Assembly (NCBI RefSeq): GCF_015845845.1
Contig: NZ_LDIG01000063.1
Span: 1 to 35,787, forward strand
From: Paenibacillus dendritiformis
GTDB lineage: Bacteria; Bacillota; Bacilli; Paenibacillales; Paenibacillaceae
Reading direction: 5' to 3'
DNA: 35,787 nucleotides
The first letter of the stretch is position 1; the number at the start of each line of letters is the position of its first letter. A program made the translations under genes and the position numbers. Below, piece by piece: positions 1 to 7,753 of the stretch. The notes beneath the pieces are model-generated. The model did no database searches, was not told the DNA's origin, and saw nothing but the letters and a program-made list of their open reading frames with translations.

Positions 1-203
1 TAATTAAACTAACATTGGACTGTAATAAGTCGACATGGGATCTCCTTCAGTTGATTCGCATCTATGCGGAAAAACCATGGGAAAATTTGATCGCTGCACT
101 CAACCGCAAGCCGACCCGAACATCTAGGGGACGACCAAAGCGAAATGGGAGACGTCCGAAAAAGGCAACGAAGTCGATGAAACCGAAACTGATTGTGAGG
201 TAA
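1..203 (+). pseudogene. 3' end of an IS transposase (partial, cut by window start)
   Basis: The frame is open from the first bases to a TAA at 201-203. It gives about 66 residues with a WDLLQLIRIYAEKPWENLI segment followed by a strongly basic tail (RGRPKRNGRRPKK). This looks like the C-terminus of a DDE transposase, perhaps of the IS4 type, but the family call is a guess from the tail only and the catalytic region lies outside the window. The nominal internal TTG start at 15 is not a real start. The last 65 bases of this element (151-215) recur exactly at 35396-35460, where they interrupt a MerR gene, which supports a mobile origin. Whether the full transposase upstream is intact cannot be seen. 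Confidence 0.6.
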
Positions 204-215
204 TGACAAACGAAA
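151..215 (+). repeat. 65-bp exact direct repeat, copy 1 (IS 3' end)
   Basis: The 65 bases here are identical to 35396-35460. This copy covers the last 17 codons and stop of the transposase fragment and 12 bases beyond. Identity stops at 216, where the flanks diverge. It marks the 3'-terminal part of one IS type present at both ends of the window. Confidence 0.9.
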
Positions 216-380
216 AATACTTTTACATATAATGGATAACGCGCAGGGTCTATTTCCAGCTCGACTTTTTTAGACTTAGCGCGGACATTGCAGATGTAAA
301 TATATATCATATATTGATGTTAATTGAAATTAGATTATGAACTAACCGCTCGATGCAACGCTAGTGCGATATTTTACGAA

Positions 381-464
381 ATTCCTGCAATAGCGCAATA
401 TTTCCGCAGATTTTTGCTTTCTATCTATTGCATTGGCTTGAAATTCATGCGGTTTTGCAGGAAT
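381..464. repeat. Palindromic element with 10-bp terminal inverted repeats
   Basis: ATTCCTGCAA at 381-390 is the exact reverse complement of TTGCAGGAAT at 455-464. A second nested pair (CCGCA near 404 and TGCGG near 448) lets the 84-base unit fold into a long hairpin. No T-run follows, so it does not look like a terminator. It resembles a small intergenic palindromic repeat or a MITE-like remnant; copy number elsewhere is unknown. Confidence 0.5.
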
Positions 465-541
465 GCCTGTAACGGAGTAAACATCATACGGGAAAACTGC
501 TTATTTGCATTTTTCGGCAAGTCGAGGCTTGAGAATCAGGA

Positions 542-583
542 GGGCTGTCTCGCTGTAGCTAAATACTGCTTATGAGACAGCCC
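542..583. terminator. Hairpin, possible terminator downstream of the MFS remnant
   Basis: GGGCTGTCTC (542-551) pairs exactly with GAGACAGCCC (574-583) around a 22-base loop, and CTTCTTCG follows on the plus strand. The loop is long and the pyrimidine run weak. It may be a terminator for minus-strand transcription ending at 615, or an IS-end remnant, since GGGCTGTCTC-like ends occur on some insertion sequences. Confidence 0.4.
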
Positions 584-614
584 CTTCTTCGTTACTTATT
601 CAAATTCCCAAAAG

Positions 615-1217
615 TTACTTCGTCCCGTGTCTCGCCACTTGACGGCTGATCAGGAGCATCATGAGGGCCAACGCGAGAAAATAAGCAGGCATCGTGAGTA
701 AAGAATCATTGTGCAAGTAACTCATGCCGCTCGTAATCAGACTGACCACCACATAGTAACCTAATCCGAAAATCGCGCCCGCCGTACCAAGCACATCGCC
801 ATAATGGACGAGCGCCAAGCTCAGGCAGTTCGGAATCGCCATCCCTATCCCCAGCAAGAGGATAAAGATGCAGGCTGCCATGAGAACCAAGAAGACAGCG
901 GACGGTCTGATTCCATACAGAGCGAGACCCGCAAGGCATGCAGCTCCGACAGCCGTCACGGTACAGCCCATCAGGATGATGCGTTCCGCCGGAAATCTCG
1001 CGACCATTTTTTTCGACAACATCGCCCCGAATATGGAAGACATCGCTACCAAAATACCGAAAAAACCGAACAACCCCGGGGTCATCCGAAAAAATTCAAT
1101 AAAAATAAACGGCGCTTCGGCATAGTAGCTGAACAAGATGCCATTGGTGTAAAAGCCGCTATCATGCGGCTTAGTAAGCAAATGCAGCTCTGATCTTTTA
1201 CTGCTGTTTGAGAACAT
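615..1217 (-). pseudogene. Bcr/CflA-type MFS drug transporter, C-terminal half only
   Basis: The translation matches the second half of Bcr/CflA drug-resistance transporters: FSYYAEAPFIFIEFF near residue 30, an ARFPAERIILMG loop, a GIGMAIPNCLSLAL helix and GTAGAIFGLGYYVV, with about five hydrophobic segments. Full-length family members are about 390-400 residues with twelve membrane segments; here roughly the first 200 residues are missing. The nominal start at 1217 lies inside the end of the upstream glycosyltransferase gene (stop at 1198) and has no ribosome site, so the reading frame merely runs into older sequence. Residues 1-20 are probably not native; the exact breakpoint lies roughly between 1130 and 1180. 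It is unlikely to make a working pump. Confidence 0.75.
1149..1172 (-). terminator. Probable terminator of the glycosyltransferase gene
   Basis: Read on the minus strand, AAGCCGC (1172-1166) and GCGGCTT (1159-1153) form a 7-bp stem with a 6-base loop followed by TTTTA, 26 bases after the stop codon of the 1198-2307 gene. It lies within the nominal frame of the MFS remnant, which fits the idea that this frame is a chance extension; a coding origin of the inverted repeat cannot be excluded. Confidence 0.45.
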
Positions 1218-2307
1218 GGCGAAGCGTTGATCTCAGATCCGATATTTCCCGGTGGTAAGCATTCATTTGCTCCGTAAGACGATCCATGACCGCTGTATTC
1301 CGGACCAGCTTGATTTGCTTGTCCATCGTCTCTTTGGCCCAATCCTTCACATAAACGATCAATTGCAGATCCAGGAGATGCCGCAGATTGATTTCTTCCT
1401 GCCCGGGCAAGGCATGGTAGACCAGGATCGGCATTTTTTTATATAAGCATTCGCTAACCGTTACTCCCCCCGGCTTGGTCAGTACCGCGTCGGCCTGATT
1501 GTATAAATCATTCATTTCCGCTCTCGATTCAATATAAGGCATCGGAATGATGCTGGGGCAGTTTTTCTTCTTCAAATGGCGATATAGCGCTTTATTCTTC
1601 CCGCATAACACGATATAGCGCACTCCCTCCGCCTTCCCGATCGTGCGGCACATCGATTTCATGACCCCCGCGCCGAGATTTCCCCCCGTAATCAAGACCG
1701 TGAATTCGGAATTGGTTTGCTTCCGTTCCGGACGCGAAGCGGTGAATTGCGGATGCACCGGTATGCCGGTGACGAAAATATGCTCGGCCGGAACGGATCG
1801 GTTGGTCAGCCAGTCCTTGATATGCGCATCCGGAACGAAATGATAATCGATTCCGTCCCTCCCCCACACATCATTGATAAAGAAATCCGTATACACATTG
1901 ATTACCGGAATGGAAAGCAGGCCTTTGCGTTTCAAGCGATCAAGCAAGTAAGACGGCAGCGCATGAGTGCACAGGATGCAATCCGGCTGCCTTTCCCGTA
2001 TCAATTGTTGCATGCCTCTCATAAAGATCATCTCATAGAGACGGTAACGCCTCTTAGTGCGGAGCTGGGAGCCGCAGCTTTTGCGGTACATCCAGCTGTA
2101 AGTGAGCGGCAGGAAGTGAATCCATTTCAAATAGGTCGAGGACACCAAGCCTTCCACGCGTCTGCCGTAGCTGTAGTCCAAAATATCAACGATGTCGCAT
2201 TCGATGGACGGATCGATCGACAGCAAATGCTCCGCCAGCGCATCGGCGGCTTGATGATGTCCCATTTTGATTTGCAAAAAGGGCAGTAACAGAACTTTTG
2301 TGGCCAT
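1198..2307 (-). CDS. GT28 / MGDG-synthase-type glycolipid glycosyltransferase (UgtP-like)
   Basis: 369 residues, the usual length of processive diacylglycerol glucosyltransferases. The N-terminal MGDG-synthase domain starts MATKVLLLPFLQIKMGHHQAA with the GHHQAA acceptor-side motif near residue 16. It includes the CTHALPSYLL and VYTDFFINDVWGRDGIDYHFVP segments near residues 112-157, ending with VTGIPVHPQF. The C-terminal GT-B half has GGNLGAGVMK near 208 and the nucleotide-sugar site TKPGGVTVSECLYKKMPILVY near 273-293. The expected role is transfer of sugar from UDP-sugar to diacylglycerol on the inner membrane face, giving glycolipids that can anchor lipoteichoic acid; substrate specificity is inferred. 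ATG at 2305-2307 is preceded by AGGAAAGG. It diverges from the metallophosphoesterase at 2481, and a hairpin at 1149-1172 follows. Confidence 0.85.
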   Translation of the reverse strand: MATKVLLLPFLQIKMGHHQAADALAEHLLSIDPSIECDIVDILDYSYGRRVEGLVSSTYLKWIHFLPLTYSWMYRKSCGSQLRTKRRYRLYEMIFMRGMQQLIRERQPDCILCTHALPSYLLDRLKRKGLLSIPVINVYTDFFINDVWGRDGIDYHFVPDAHIKDWLTNRSVPAEHIFVTGIPVHPQFTASRPERKQTNSEFTVLITGGNLGAGVMKSMCRTIGKAEGVRYIVLCGKNKALYRHLKKKNCPSIIPMPYIESRAEMNDLYNQADAVLTKPGGVTVSECLYKKMPILVYHALPGQEEINLRHLLDLQLIVYVKDWAKETMDKQIKLVRNTAVMDRLTEQMNAYHREISDLRSTLRHVLKQQ

Positions 2308-2447
2308 GTCCTTTCCTCCGCAGCCAAGCTTCCTCTTGAATGTTTAATTTGCGCCAAATCACCGGCCGCCATACATCAAAGAACATAGATCGAAGACGGA
2401 ATACCATCCACTCCATGAATTACCGCAGACATGGACCTGCCGAACCT

Positions 2448-2463
2448 TATATACTGGTATATA
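2448..2463. promoter_or_regulatory. Palindrome over the metallophosphoesterase promoter region
   Basis: TATATAC (2448-2454) and GTATATA (2457-2463) form a perfect dyad with a 2-base centre immediately upstream of the AAAGGAGA ribosome site. TATACT at 2450-2455 could be the -10 element, so a bound protein would occlude it. No regulator is identified. Confidence 0.35.
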
Positions 2464-2480
2464 GAAAGGAGATTTAAGCT

Positions 2481-3350
2481 ATGCTATTATTTATGTTTAT
2501 CGCAATCATTGTGGCTATGCTGGCATACCTTATATATAAAGCTCATCTGAATACGCGGCAAGTAAATATGAACAAGATCAGCCTGGAGAGCAAGGAACCG
2601 AATCGTTCCGGACAGGCCATTCATGTCTTGCATCTGTCGGACTTGCATCTGGAGAACATCTCGATTTCGCCGCATCAATTATTCGACAAGCTTGCAGACG
2701 AACAGATTGATCTCATTGCGCTTACGGGCGATTTTCTCGATCGGACCCGCTCTATACCGAAGCTGGTCCCCTACCTGAAGGTGCTGAACCGCCTCCAGCC
2801 GAAATACGGCATGTACGCGGTGTTCGGGAATCATGATTATGTGCTTAAAGGGAAGGACTTTGCTTCGTTGCAGCAAACCTTGGAGCGGAACGGCTGTAAA
2901 ACGCTGCGGAACGAAAATGTCATGATTGACATCAACGGAACGCGGCTCAATATTATCGGGATCGATGACTCCAGCACGGAGCGAAGCGATCTTGCCGCTT
3001 CCTTCCAAGGGATCGAGCACGGATACCGCCTTGTGCTTACGCATGATCCGAATATTGTGCTGAACATGAGACGCTATCGGTTTGATTATTTGCTATCGGG
3101 CCACTTTCATGGAGGACAGATCCATTGGCCGAAGCCGTATCATTTGGCGGCCATGGGAAAGCTGGTCGGCATGAATATGATCAAAGGCCTGCATGTCTAT
3201 GACGGCAAACCATTCTATATCAGTGAAGGCTTGGGCCAGACCGGAGTGAACATTCGCGTAGGCAGCCGGCCTGAAATAACCATCCACCGCTTGCCGGTGG
3301 CATCATCCGGATCGATGATGGAACAAGCAAAGACTCTGGCAGCTATGTAA
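2481..3350 (+). CDS. Membrane-anchored metallophosphoesterase (YkuE/YaeI-like)
   Basis: 289 residues. Residues 1-19 form one hydrophobic segment (signal anchor) without a clear cleavage site, so the enzyme is probably tethered outside. The calcineurin-like phosphoesterase core shows all metal-binding blocks: LHLSDLHLE near 52, GDFLDRTR near 83, GNHDYV near 116, THDPNIV near 193 and GHFHGGQ near 212. Relatives include B. subtilis YkuE and E. coli YaeI (LpxH-like fold). The true substrate is unknown; a lipid or cell-wall phosphoester is the usual guess and would fit the divergent glycolipid glycosyltransferase. ATG at 2481 follows AAAGGAGA. The last codons form the left arm of the terminator at 3331-3367. 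Confidence 0.85.
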   Translation: MLLFMFIAIIVAMLAYLIYKAHLNTRQVNMNKISLESKEPNRSGQAIHVLHLSDLHLENISISPHQLFDKLADEQIDLIALTGDFLDRTRSIPKLVPYLKVLNRLQPKYGMYAVFGNHDYVLKGKDFASLQQTLERNGCKTLRNENVMIDINGTRLNIIGIDDSSTERSDLAASFQGIEHGYRLVLTHDPNIVLNMRRYRFDYLLSGHFHGGQIHWPKPYHLAAMGKLVGMNMIKGLHVYDGKPFYISEGLGQTGVNIRVGSRPEITIHRLPVASSGSMMEQAKTLAAM

Positions 3351-3367
3351 CCGCCAGAGTCTTTTTT
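3331..3367 (+). terminator. Intrinsic terminator overlapping the end of the metallophosphoesterase gene
   Basis: AGACTCTGGC (3331-3340) pairs with GCCAGAGTCT (3353-3362), followed by a T-run to 3367. The left arm is coding sequence and the stop codon (3348-3350) sits in the loop. The inverted arrangement may also serve the converging DUF2785 remnant ending at 3369. Confidence 0.85.
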
Positions 3368-3368
3368 G

Positions 3369-4018
3369 TCATACCGCAAATCGGTTCAATTTCGCCTCGG
3401 CGGCAACCAAGGCAGCCGCCAGGCCATTGTTGCAATCCTGCTTTCTTCGGAAAAAAAGGCAGCGGATCACGTTTTTGCTGTTCACCTGGGCGATCCTCTG
3501 ACTCCGGCTTCTCGGCCGACTGCAGCATTGGGCCACGCCGCTTAACCAATCAACGATCTCCTGGTGTGGTAGAAGGCCCTGATCAATCATCGCATCCAGG
3601 ATGGAGGCGAGCCGCTCATCCTCTTCCTCGTTGAAAATATGTTTGCCGTTGTGCAGCACTCCCTGGACTGCGGCAAGAACCGCAAGCTTTGCCGCAGCAT
3701 CGCACTCCTTGCACGCACCAGTTCCGTCAAAGCATCAGCGGCATGAGCCGCGCTGTGAGCCCAGCCTCCTTCATTCACATAACCCCGCAGATCCTTCTCC
3801 TCCTGAACATAGCTTATCAATGAATGCTTCACTTGTTGGAATTCCGCAAGATCCAGAAATGGCTTTTGCCTGTGGCGCCTCAAGATCAACGCAATCGGCA
3901 GAACGGAGAATGACCGCGTAAATACAGTTGAGTCCCCCTCGCTGCCGATACGATAGAACAATTGCTGATCATCGGTCAAGACGGTCAACAGGCCGCGGAG
4001 CTCCGCTTCCGTATACAC
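3369..4018 (-). pseudogene. DUF2785 family protein, 5'-truncated and frameshifted
   Basis: Two frames join into one DUF2785-like protein. The first (from 4018) reads YTEAELRGLLTVLTDDQQLF, then FTRSFSVLPIALILRRHR and EKDLRGYVNEGGWAHSAAHA, the hallmark of the family. After LTELVRA the match continues in another frame as KECDAAAKLAVLAAVQG then VLHNGKHIFNEEEDERL, so one A is missing from a short A-run near 3708-3712. The end is KLNRFAV. Family members are about 270 residues; the first 80-100 are absent, and the frame is closed by a TAG directly before the GTG at 4018. The gene is dead unless the window has sequence errors; the missing 5' end cannot be explained that way. Molecular function of DUF2785 is not known to me. 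Confidence 0.8.
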
Positions 4019-4057
4019 CTATTGCTTTTGCGCCCGTATAAGCTAAAATTCTCTCGC

Positions 4058-4627
4058 TCAAGGATAACACATCGTTAAATGCAATACCGCTTCCTCCGCG
4101 CCGGGATTATGATAGCGGTGGGATTCCGAAGCCGAGAATTGGATGGAATCAAAGGTTTGCAGCGCATACGTCTTGTCGCCGATCGTTAATTCGAGGGCCC
4201 CTGCCATCACCGTAACGATCTCAATCGTGCCGGCATGATGGTTCTCCGGAATGTATTCGGTATGCGGCTGTACATACGCACGATGCATCTCCAGCTTTTC
4301 CCTGACGTCGCTGAACATCGGCTCAAGCGTCCAGCCCGGATGGTCGCTGTCATATTTCGGCCCTTCGCCCGCACGGGAGATCGACACGGCATTTCCCGGC
4401 TTCAACAGCGCCATTAGCGGGACCTCCAACTGCTTCGAAATTTTCCACATCATCCCGATCGTCGGGTTCGTGTCCCCGCGCTCGATATTGCCGAGCGTCA
4501 ATTTGCTTACCCCGGTTAGCGCCGCGAGCTCCTCCAGACTCAGCTTCCGCTCCTTCCGCAGCTTGCGGAGGTTGCCGCCGACCGACTGCATCAGCAGTTT
4601 CGTCTCATCTTCATGGACAGGCTTCAT
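4058..4627 (-). CDS. XRE-family transcriptional regulator with C-terminal cupin domain
   Basis: 189 residues from ATG at 4627, chosen over a GTG at 4636 because AAAGGTG sits about 9 bases upstream. An N-terminal helix-turn-helix of the Cro/C1 type covers residues about 14-70 (LRKLRKERKLSLEELAALTG and GNIERGDTNPTIGMMWKIS). A cupin_2 beta-barrel fills residues about 105-185, with ENHHAGTIEIVTVMAGALE and the later RYHNPG forming the metal-site-like histidine cluster. Regulators of this build typically repress an adjacent transporter or enzyme and sense a small ligand. Here the divergent neighbour is an EmrE-type exporter, and the 115-bp space between them carries spaced repeats at 4663-4704, so autoregulation and exporter control are likely. 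This is inference. Confidence 0.88.
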   Translation of the reverse strand: MKPVHEDETKLLMQSVGGNLRKLRKERKLSLEELAALTGVSKLTLGNIERGDTNPTIGMMWKISKQLEVPLMALLKPGNAVSISRAGEGPKYDSDHPGWTLEPMFSDVREKLEMHRAYVQPHTEYIPENHHAGTIEIVTVMAGALELTIGDKTYALQTFDSIQFSASESHRYHNPGAEEAVLHLTMCYP

Positions 4628-4662
4628 GCGCACCACACCTTTACCAGAGATTTGAAATATAT

Positions 4663-4704
4663 TATAGTTTACTTTTTATTAGTTATGGTTTATTATTCTT
4701 TACT
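4663..4704. promoter_or_regulatory. Phased repeats in the XRE/exporter divergent promoter region
   Basis: Three similar 11-mers occur on the plus strand: TATAGTTTACT (4663-4673), TATGGTTTATT (4684-4694) and TATTCTTTACT (4694-4704). Their starts are 21 and 10 bases apart, close to whole helical turns, placing them on one DNA face. They lie between divergent starts at 4627 and 4743, where the XRE regulator would be expected to bind. The third is the poorest match. Confidence 0.45.
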
Positions 4705-4742
4705 GTAGATGAATGAAAATGATTATCAATGAGGTGAGACAA

Positions 4743-5723
4743 ATGAGAGCCATCATCGTTGGCATATTATCGTCGCTGTTCTTCTCGGCGACCTTTATTA
4801 TCAATCGGGCCATGAATCTGTCCGGCACCAGTTGGGCATGGACCGCGTCGCTCCGTTTTCTGCTGGCGCTTCCCTTCCTGATCGCCATCGTGGCCTTCCG
4901 CGGCAACCTGGCGGGCCTGCTCCGCGAGATGCGCAAGCACCCGCTGCAATGGCTGCTCTGGGGCACGCTTGGCGGCGTCGGCTTCTACTCCCTGCTCAGC
5001 TTCGCTGCGGTCTTCGCCCCTTCCTGGCTCACTTCCGGAACGTGGCAGATCACGATCCTGGCGGGAGCCCTGCTGTCGCCGCTCTTTTTCGTGACCGTGC
5101 CCGCGCAGGAAGGGCCGCGCAAAGTGCGGCAAGCGATTCCCTATAAAAGCTTGCGTATATCTGTCATTATATTAATCGGCGTCATCCTGATGCAAGTGAC
5201 CGAAGCGGGGCAAATTACGATGTCCGATCTGCTGGCGGGCTTCCTTCCGGTTCTCGCCGCCGCCTTCCTCTATCCGCTCGGCAACCGCAAGATGATGGAG
5301 CTGTGCCACGGCAGGCTGGACACCTTCCAGCGCACCTTGGGCATGGCGATCAGCAGCCTGCCGATAGCGCTGCTGCTCGGCCTGTACGGAACGGCAAGCG
5401 TCGGCTGGCCGACCGGTCCGCAGCTTCTGCAGGCGCTGCTGCTCGCCGTCTGCTCCGGCGTTATCGCCAGCCTGCTGTTCTTCCTCGCCACCGATATGGC
5501 GAAGCACAATAACATGCTTCTGGCAGCGGTCGAATCGACCCAATCCGGCACCATGGTGTTCACCGTGCTGGGGGAGGTGCTGCTGCTGAACGGCACATTC
5601 CCGCAAGGCTGGTCGATGGCGGGCATGATCATCGTCATCGTCGGCATGGTGGCAACCAGCTTGTCGGGCCGGAGGTTCGCGCCGGCGAAGCCTGCGGCTG
5701 CCGCCAAGGAGCAGAGCGCGTAA
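4743..5723 (+). CDS. EmrE-type multidrug exporter of the DMT superfamily (about 10 TM)
   Basis: 326 residues from ATG at 4743. An earlier ATG at 4713 is open but GAGGTGA at 4731-4737 places the real start here. The protein is almost wholly hydrophobic with about ten membrane segments arranged as two repeats, starting MRAIIVGILSSLFFSATFII with NRAMN following. The AAVFAPSWLTSGTWQITILA and LLAAVESTQSGTMVFTVLGE stretches are typical of the EmrE-like putative multidrug resistance family (Pfam EmrE, PF13536). It would act in the cytoplasmic membrane as a proton-coupled exporter of small molecules; substrate unknown. The hydrophilic C-tail is alanine-lysine rich. It is divergent from the cupin regulator and ends in a strong hairpin shared with the converging LytTR gene. 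Confidence 0.82.
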   Translation: MRAIIVGILSSLFFSATFIINRAMNLSGTSWAWTASLRFLLALPFLIAIVAFRGNLAGLLREMRKHPLQWLLWGTLGGVGFYSLLSFAAVFAPSWLTSGTWQITILAGALLSPLFFVTVPAQEGPRKVRQAIPYKSLRISVIILIGVILMQVTEAGQITMSDLLAGFLPVLAAAFLYPLGNRKMMELCHGRLDTFQRTLGMAISSLPIALLLGLYGTASVGWPTGPQLLQALLLAVCSGVIASLLFFLATDMAKHNNMLLAAVESTQSGTMVFTVLGEVLLLNGTFPQGWSMAGMIIVIVGMVATSLSGRRFAPAKPAAAAKEQSA

Positions 5724-5744
5724 GGCGGCGGCTCCCATACATGG

Positions 5745-5778
5745 CGCAACCCTCCGGTAATGCCGCCGGAGGGTTGCG
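5745..5778. terminator. Bidirectional terminator between exporter and LytTR genes
   Basis: CGCAACCCTCCGG (5745-5757) and CCGGAGGGTTGCG (5766-5778) form a perfect 13-bp GC-rich stem with an 8-base loop, placed between convergent stops at 5723 and 5792. T-runs are poor on both sides. Confidence 0.7.
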
Positions 5779-5791
5779 TCCCGTGTTCCGT

Positions 5792-6538
5792 TCATTTATC
5801 CGTCTGGGTCATCATCGCCTTCACGAGCCCGTTGTAATAGCGGAAGGAAACATAGCATGTCTCTCCGTTAACCATATGGATCACCCGCTTCAGCTTGTCT
5901 ATCTCTTGGATATTGTTCACATTGACAATATACGCCTTGTGGCAGCGGTAGAACCGTTCGTCCAACTGCTTCTCCAGCTCCTTCAGCGTTCCATAGAACT
6001 CGATCTGCCGGTACCGCTCATGAAGCTTGATTTTATGCGGCGAGGAAGAAGTCTCGAAGAAGAGCACATCCTCATATTTCACATTGATAATGGATTCATC
6101 GGTCTCAATCGTAATCCTCCGGGGATCTGCCCCCTTCTTCAAATGGCGTTCATATGCTTTGCGGAGGCATTCCTCCAACCGCATCTGAAATTGCTCCGGA
6201 TGATCTTTCATAATAAAATCAAAGGCTTCGACTTTGTACTGAAACGTCAAATAGCTCAGTTCCGAATGGGTGGTCACAAAGACGATCAAGCAGTCCGGAT
6301 ACTTGTCGCGCAGCAGCCCGCCGAGCTGGATGCCGTTCATATCGGCCTTCAGATCAATATCGAGCAGGAAAAGGGCCGGAGTGCCGTCACGTCCCGGCCG
6401 CTCCACCAGTTCGCGATAGTCGCCGGTAGCCAGAGCCACCTTCATATCCAGCTTCTGCTTGATAATGGAATGTGTGACGATTCGTTCAAGCTGTTCCCGC
6501 TGCCGTGTGTTATCCTCGCATATATAGACGCTCAACAT
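5792..6538 (-). CDS. LytTR-family response regulator (AgrA-like)
   Basis: 248 residues. The receiver domain spans about 1-125: acidic pocket CEDN at 7-10, phosphoacceptor D60 in LFLLDIDLKADMNGI (as in AgrA FLDIDL) and a conserved lysine in the FIMKDHPE loop. The LytTR DNA-binding domain spans about 140-243, with ITIETDESIINVKYEDVLFF, the FYGTLKELEKQL helix, RCHKAYIVNVNNI and YVSFRYY. Such regulators bind direct repeats and activate peptide-signalling or transporter genes. ATG at 6538 is preceded by AAAGGGG and begins 13 bases after the kinase stop, so the pair is one operon. It is the last gene of the 9785-to-5792 unit. Confidence 0.93.
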   Translation of the reverse strand: MLSVYICEDNTRQREQLERIVTHSIIKQKLDMKVALATGDYRELVERPGRDGTPALFLLDIDLKADMNGIQLGGLLRDKYPDCLIVFVTTHSELSYLTFQYKVEAFDFIMKDHPEQFQMRLEECLRKAYERHLKKGADPRRITIETDESIINVKYEDVLFFETSSSPHKIKLHERYRQIEFYGTLKELEKQLDERFYRCHKAYIVNVNNIQEIDKLKRVIHMVNGETCYVSFRYYNGLVKAMMTQTDK

Positions 6539-6551
6539 GAGGCAATCCCCT

Positions 6552-7730
6552 TTATCCCGAAATATCCTTCCCGTGATGGAACTTCTTGATCCGAAGCTGC
6601 TGCATGAATGTCATGGCGGCAGGGTCGATCTCCGTGTTCAGAGCCGCATGAGGGTATTTGCGATCGAGCAGTTCCCGCACGGTTGACAGGCCGAGGCCCC
6701 GATTCTCTCCTTTGGTGGAAAATCCGTATTCGAACATTTTATAAAGCGGAGGGATCTTCTCGGAGCAGCTGTTTTTGACAATGAAAAGCGTGGAATCCTT
6801 CGCGGCTACGATGCCAAGCTCGACCCGCGGCTCCGGCGTCTCCAGCGCCGCCTCGATCGCATTATCCATCAGAATCCCCATGATTCTGCACAGATCAATC
6901 GCGGACATGTCCACCTCGTCAATGTCTTCCGCAATGTCGATAAAGACATCGATTCGCTCCGTCAGAGCTCGCAGCATTTTGGAGGAGAGGACCCCTTTGA
7001 GCGGCGCGCTCTTGATATGTCCGAGCAGGGACAGTCTCGTATTCATCCGGAACAGCTTCTCGGAATACGCGCATACATCATCATAGAAGTATCGCTTCAG
7101 CTCCGTATAGTTCTCTTCCTCTATGAACCCTTGGAGGGTAGATAAAATGTTGGCATAGTCATGCTTAAATGCCCGCATATCATGCAGGACCGCTTCCAAG
7201 GAGGCCGCATACTCCTCCATCTGCCCCAATTCCCGCTCCATCTGCCGCTTCTCCATTTCCTTCGCGAACGTGTACGTATATAACCGGTGACTCGTAAAAA
7301 TGACGGCGATATACACGACCAGCAGCAGAGTATGCAGAAGCATGCCGTCCACATCGGTCGCGTCCCGGTAAAAGATAAGGGAAAGATATATCCCTCCCAT
7401 GATCATGCACATATTGCCGAACGAAATAAAGATGCGCTGCCGCAAAGAAAACACATGCTGCTCGCCGCGGCCCTCCCGCTTCGCTCCGTCCGCAAACAAG
7501 CGCCCGATCAGATAAGCGACGATTCCGATGAACGCGAACAAAAATAACTGCTCTGCCGCCGGATGATGCATGTTCAGCAGCTCTGACCATACGATGTGGC
7601 TGATCTGCAGAGCGAACAGAAAGTTCACATAGTTCAGCACGCCGAATAGCAGCGATGCTGCAATGTCCTTGGTCCGCATATACAACAGCAGGAAGAATAA
7701 AACGATGATCCATGCCGTGCTCATATCCAT
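6552..7730 (-). CDS. AgrC/LytS-like sensor histidine kinase (GHKL type)
   Basis: 392 residues from ATG at 7730, chosen over an upstream in-frame start at 7808 because it follows the permease stop by 23 bases and has a GGTGGTG site. The N-terminal sensor has about five to six membrane segments (residues 5-155) with almost no extracellular domain, typical of peptide-sensing AgrC relatives. A coiled linker follows, then the phosphoacceptor H190 in MRAFKHDYANILSTLQGF. The ATPase has the N-box GILMDNAIEAALE and a G-box in GFSTKGENRGLGLSTV. The partner is the LytTR regulator immediately downstream. The membrane signal is unknown; candidates are a peptide handled by the ABC transporter encoded upstream or the 59-aa protein at 9606. 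Confidence 0.92.
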   Translation of the reverse strand: MDMSTAWIIVLFFLLLYMRTKDIAASLLFGVLNYVNFLFALQISHIVWSELLNMHHPAAEQLFLFAFIGIVAYLIGRLFADGAKREGRGEQHVFSLRQRIFISFGNMCMIMGGIYLSLIFYRDATDVDGMLLHTLLLVVYIAVIFTSHRLYTYTFAKEMEKRQMERELGQMEEYAASLEAVLHDMRAFKHDYANILSTLQGFIEEENYTELKRYFYDDVCAYSEKLFRMNTRLSLLGHIKSAPLKGVLSSKMLRALTERIDVFIDIAEDIDEVDMSAIDLCRIMGILMDNAIEAALETPEPRVELGIVAAKDSTLFIVKNSCSEKIPPLYKMFEYGFSTKGENRGLGLSTVRELLDRKYPHAALNTEIDPAAMTFMQQLRIKKFHHGKDISG

Positions 7731-7753
7731 GTTACACCACCGGCTTCTCTTTT

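Larger units (their letters stand above)
216..614. other. Gene-free stretch between IS end and MFS remnant
   Basis: About 400 bases, AT-rich, with no convincing coding region; an open frame at 324-575 has no ribosome site and a low-complexity, gene-unlike translation. The stretch probably holds the outer end of the IS (somewhere in 216-310, exact boundary not determinable) followed by two inverted-repeat elements described separately at 381-464 and 542-583. Confidence 0.6.

Noticed and set aside
324..575. 83-codon plus-strand open frame after the IS end
   Set aside because: No ribosome site, a cysteine- and phenylalanine-rich unlikely translation, and it runs through two inverted-repeat elements.
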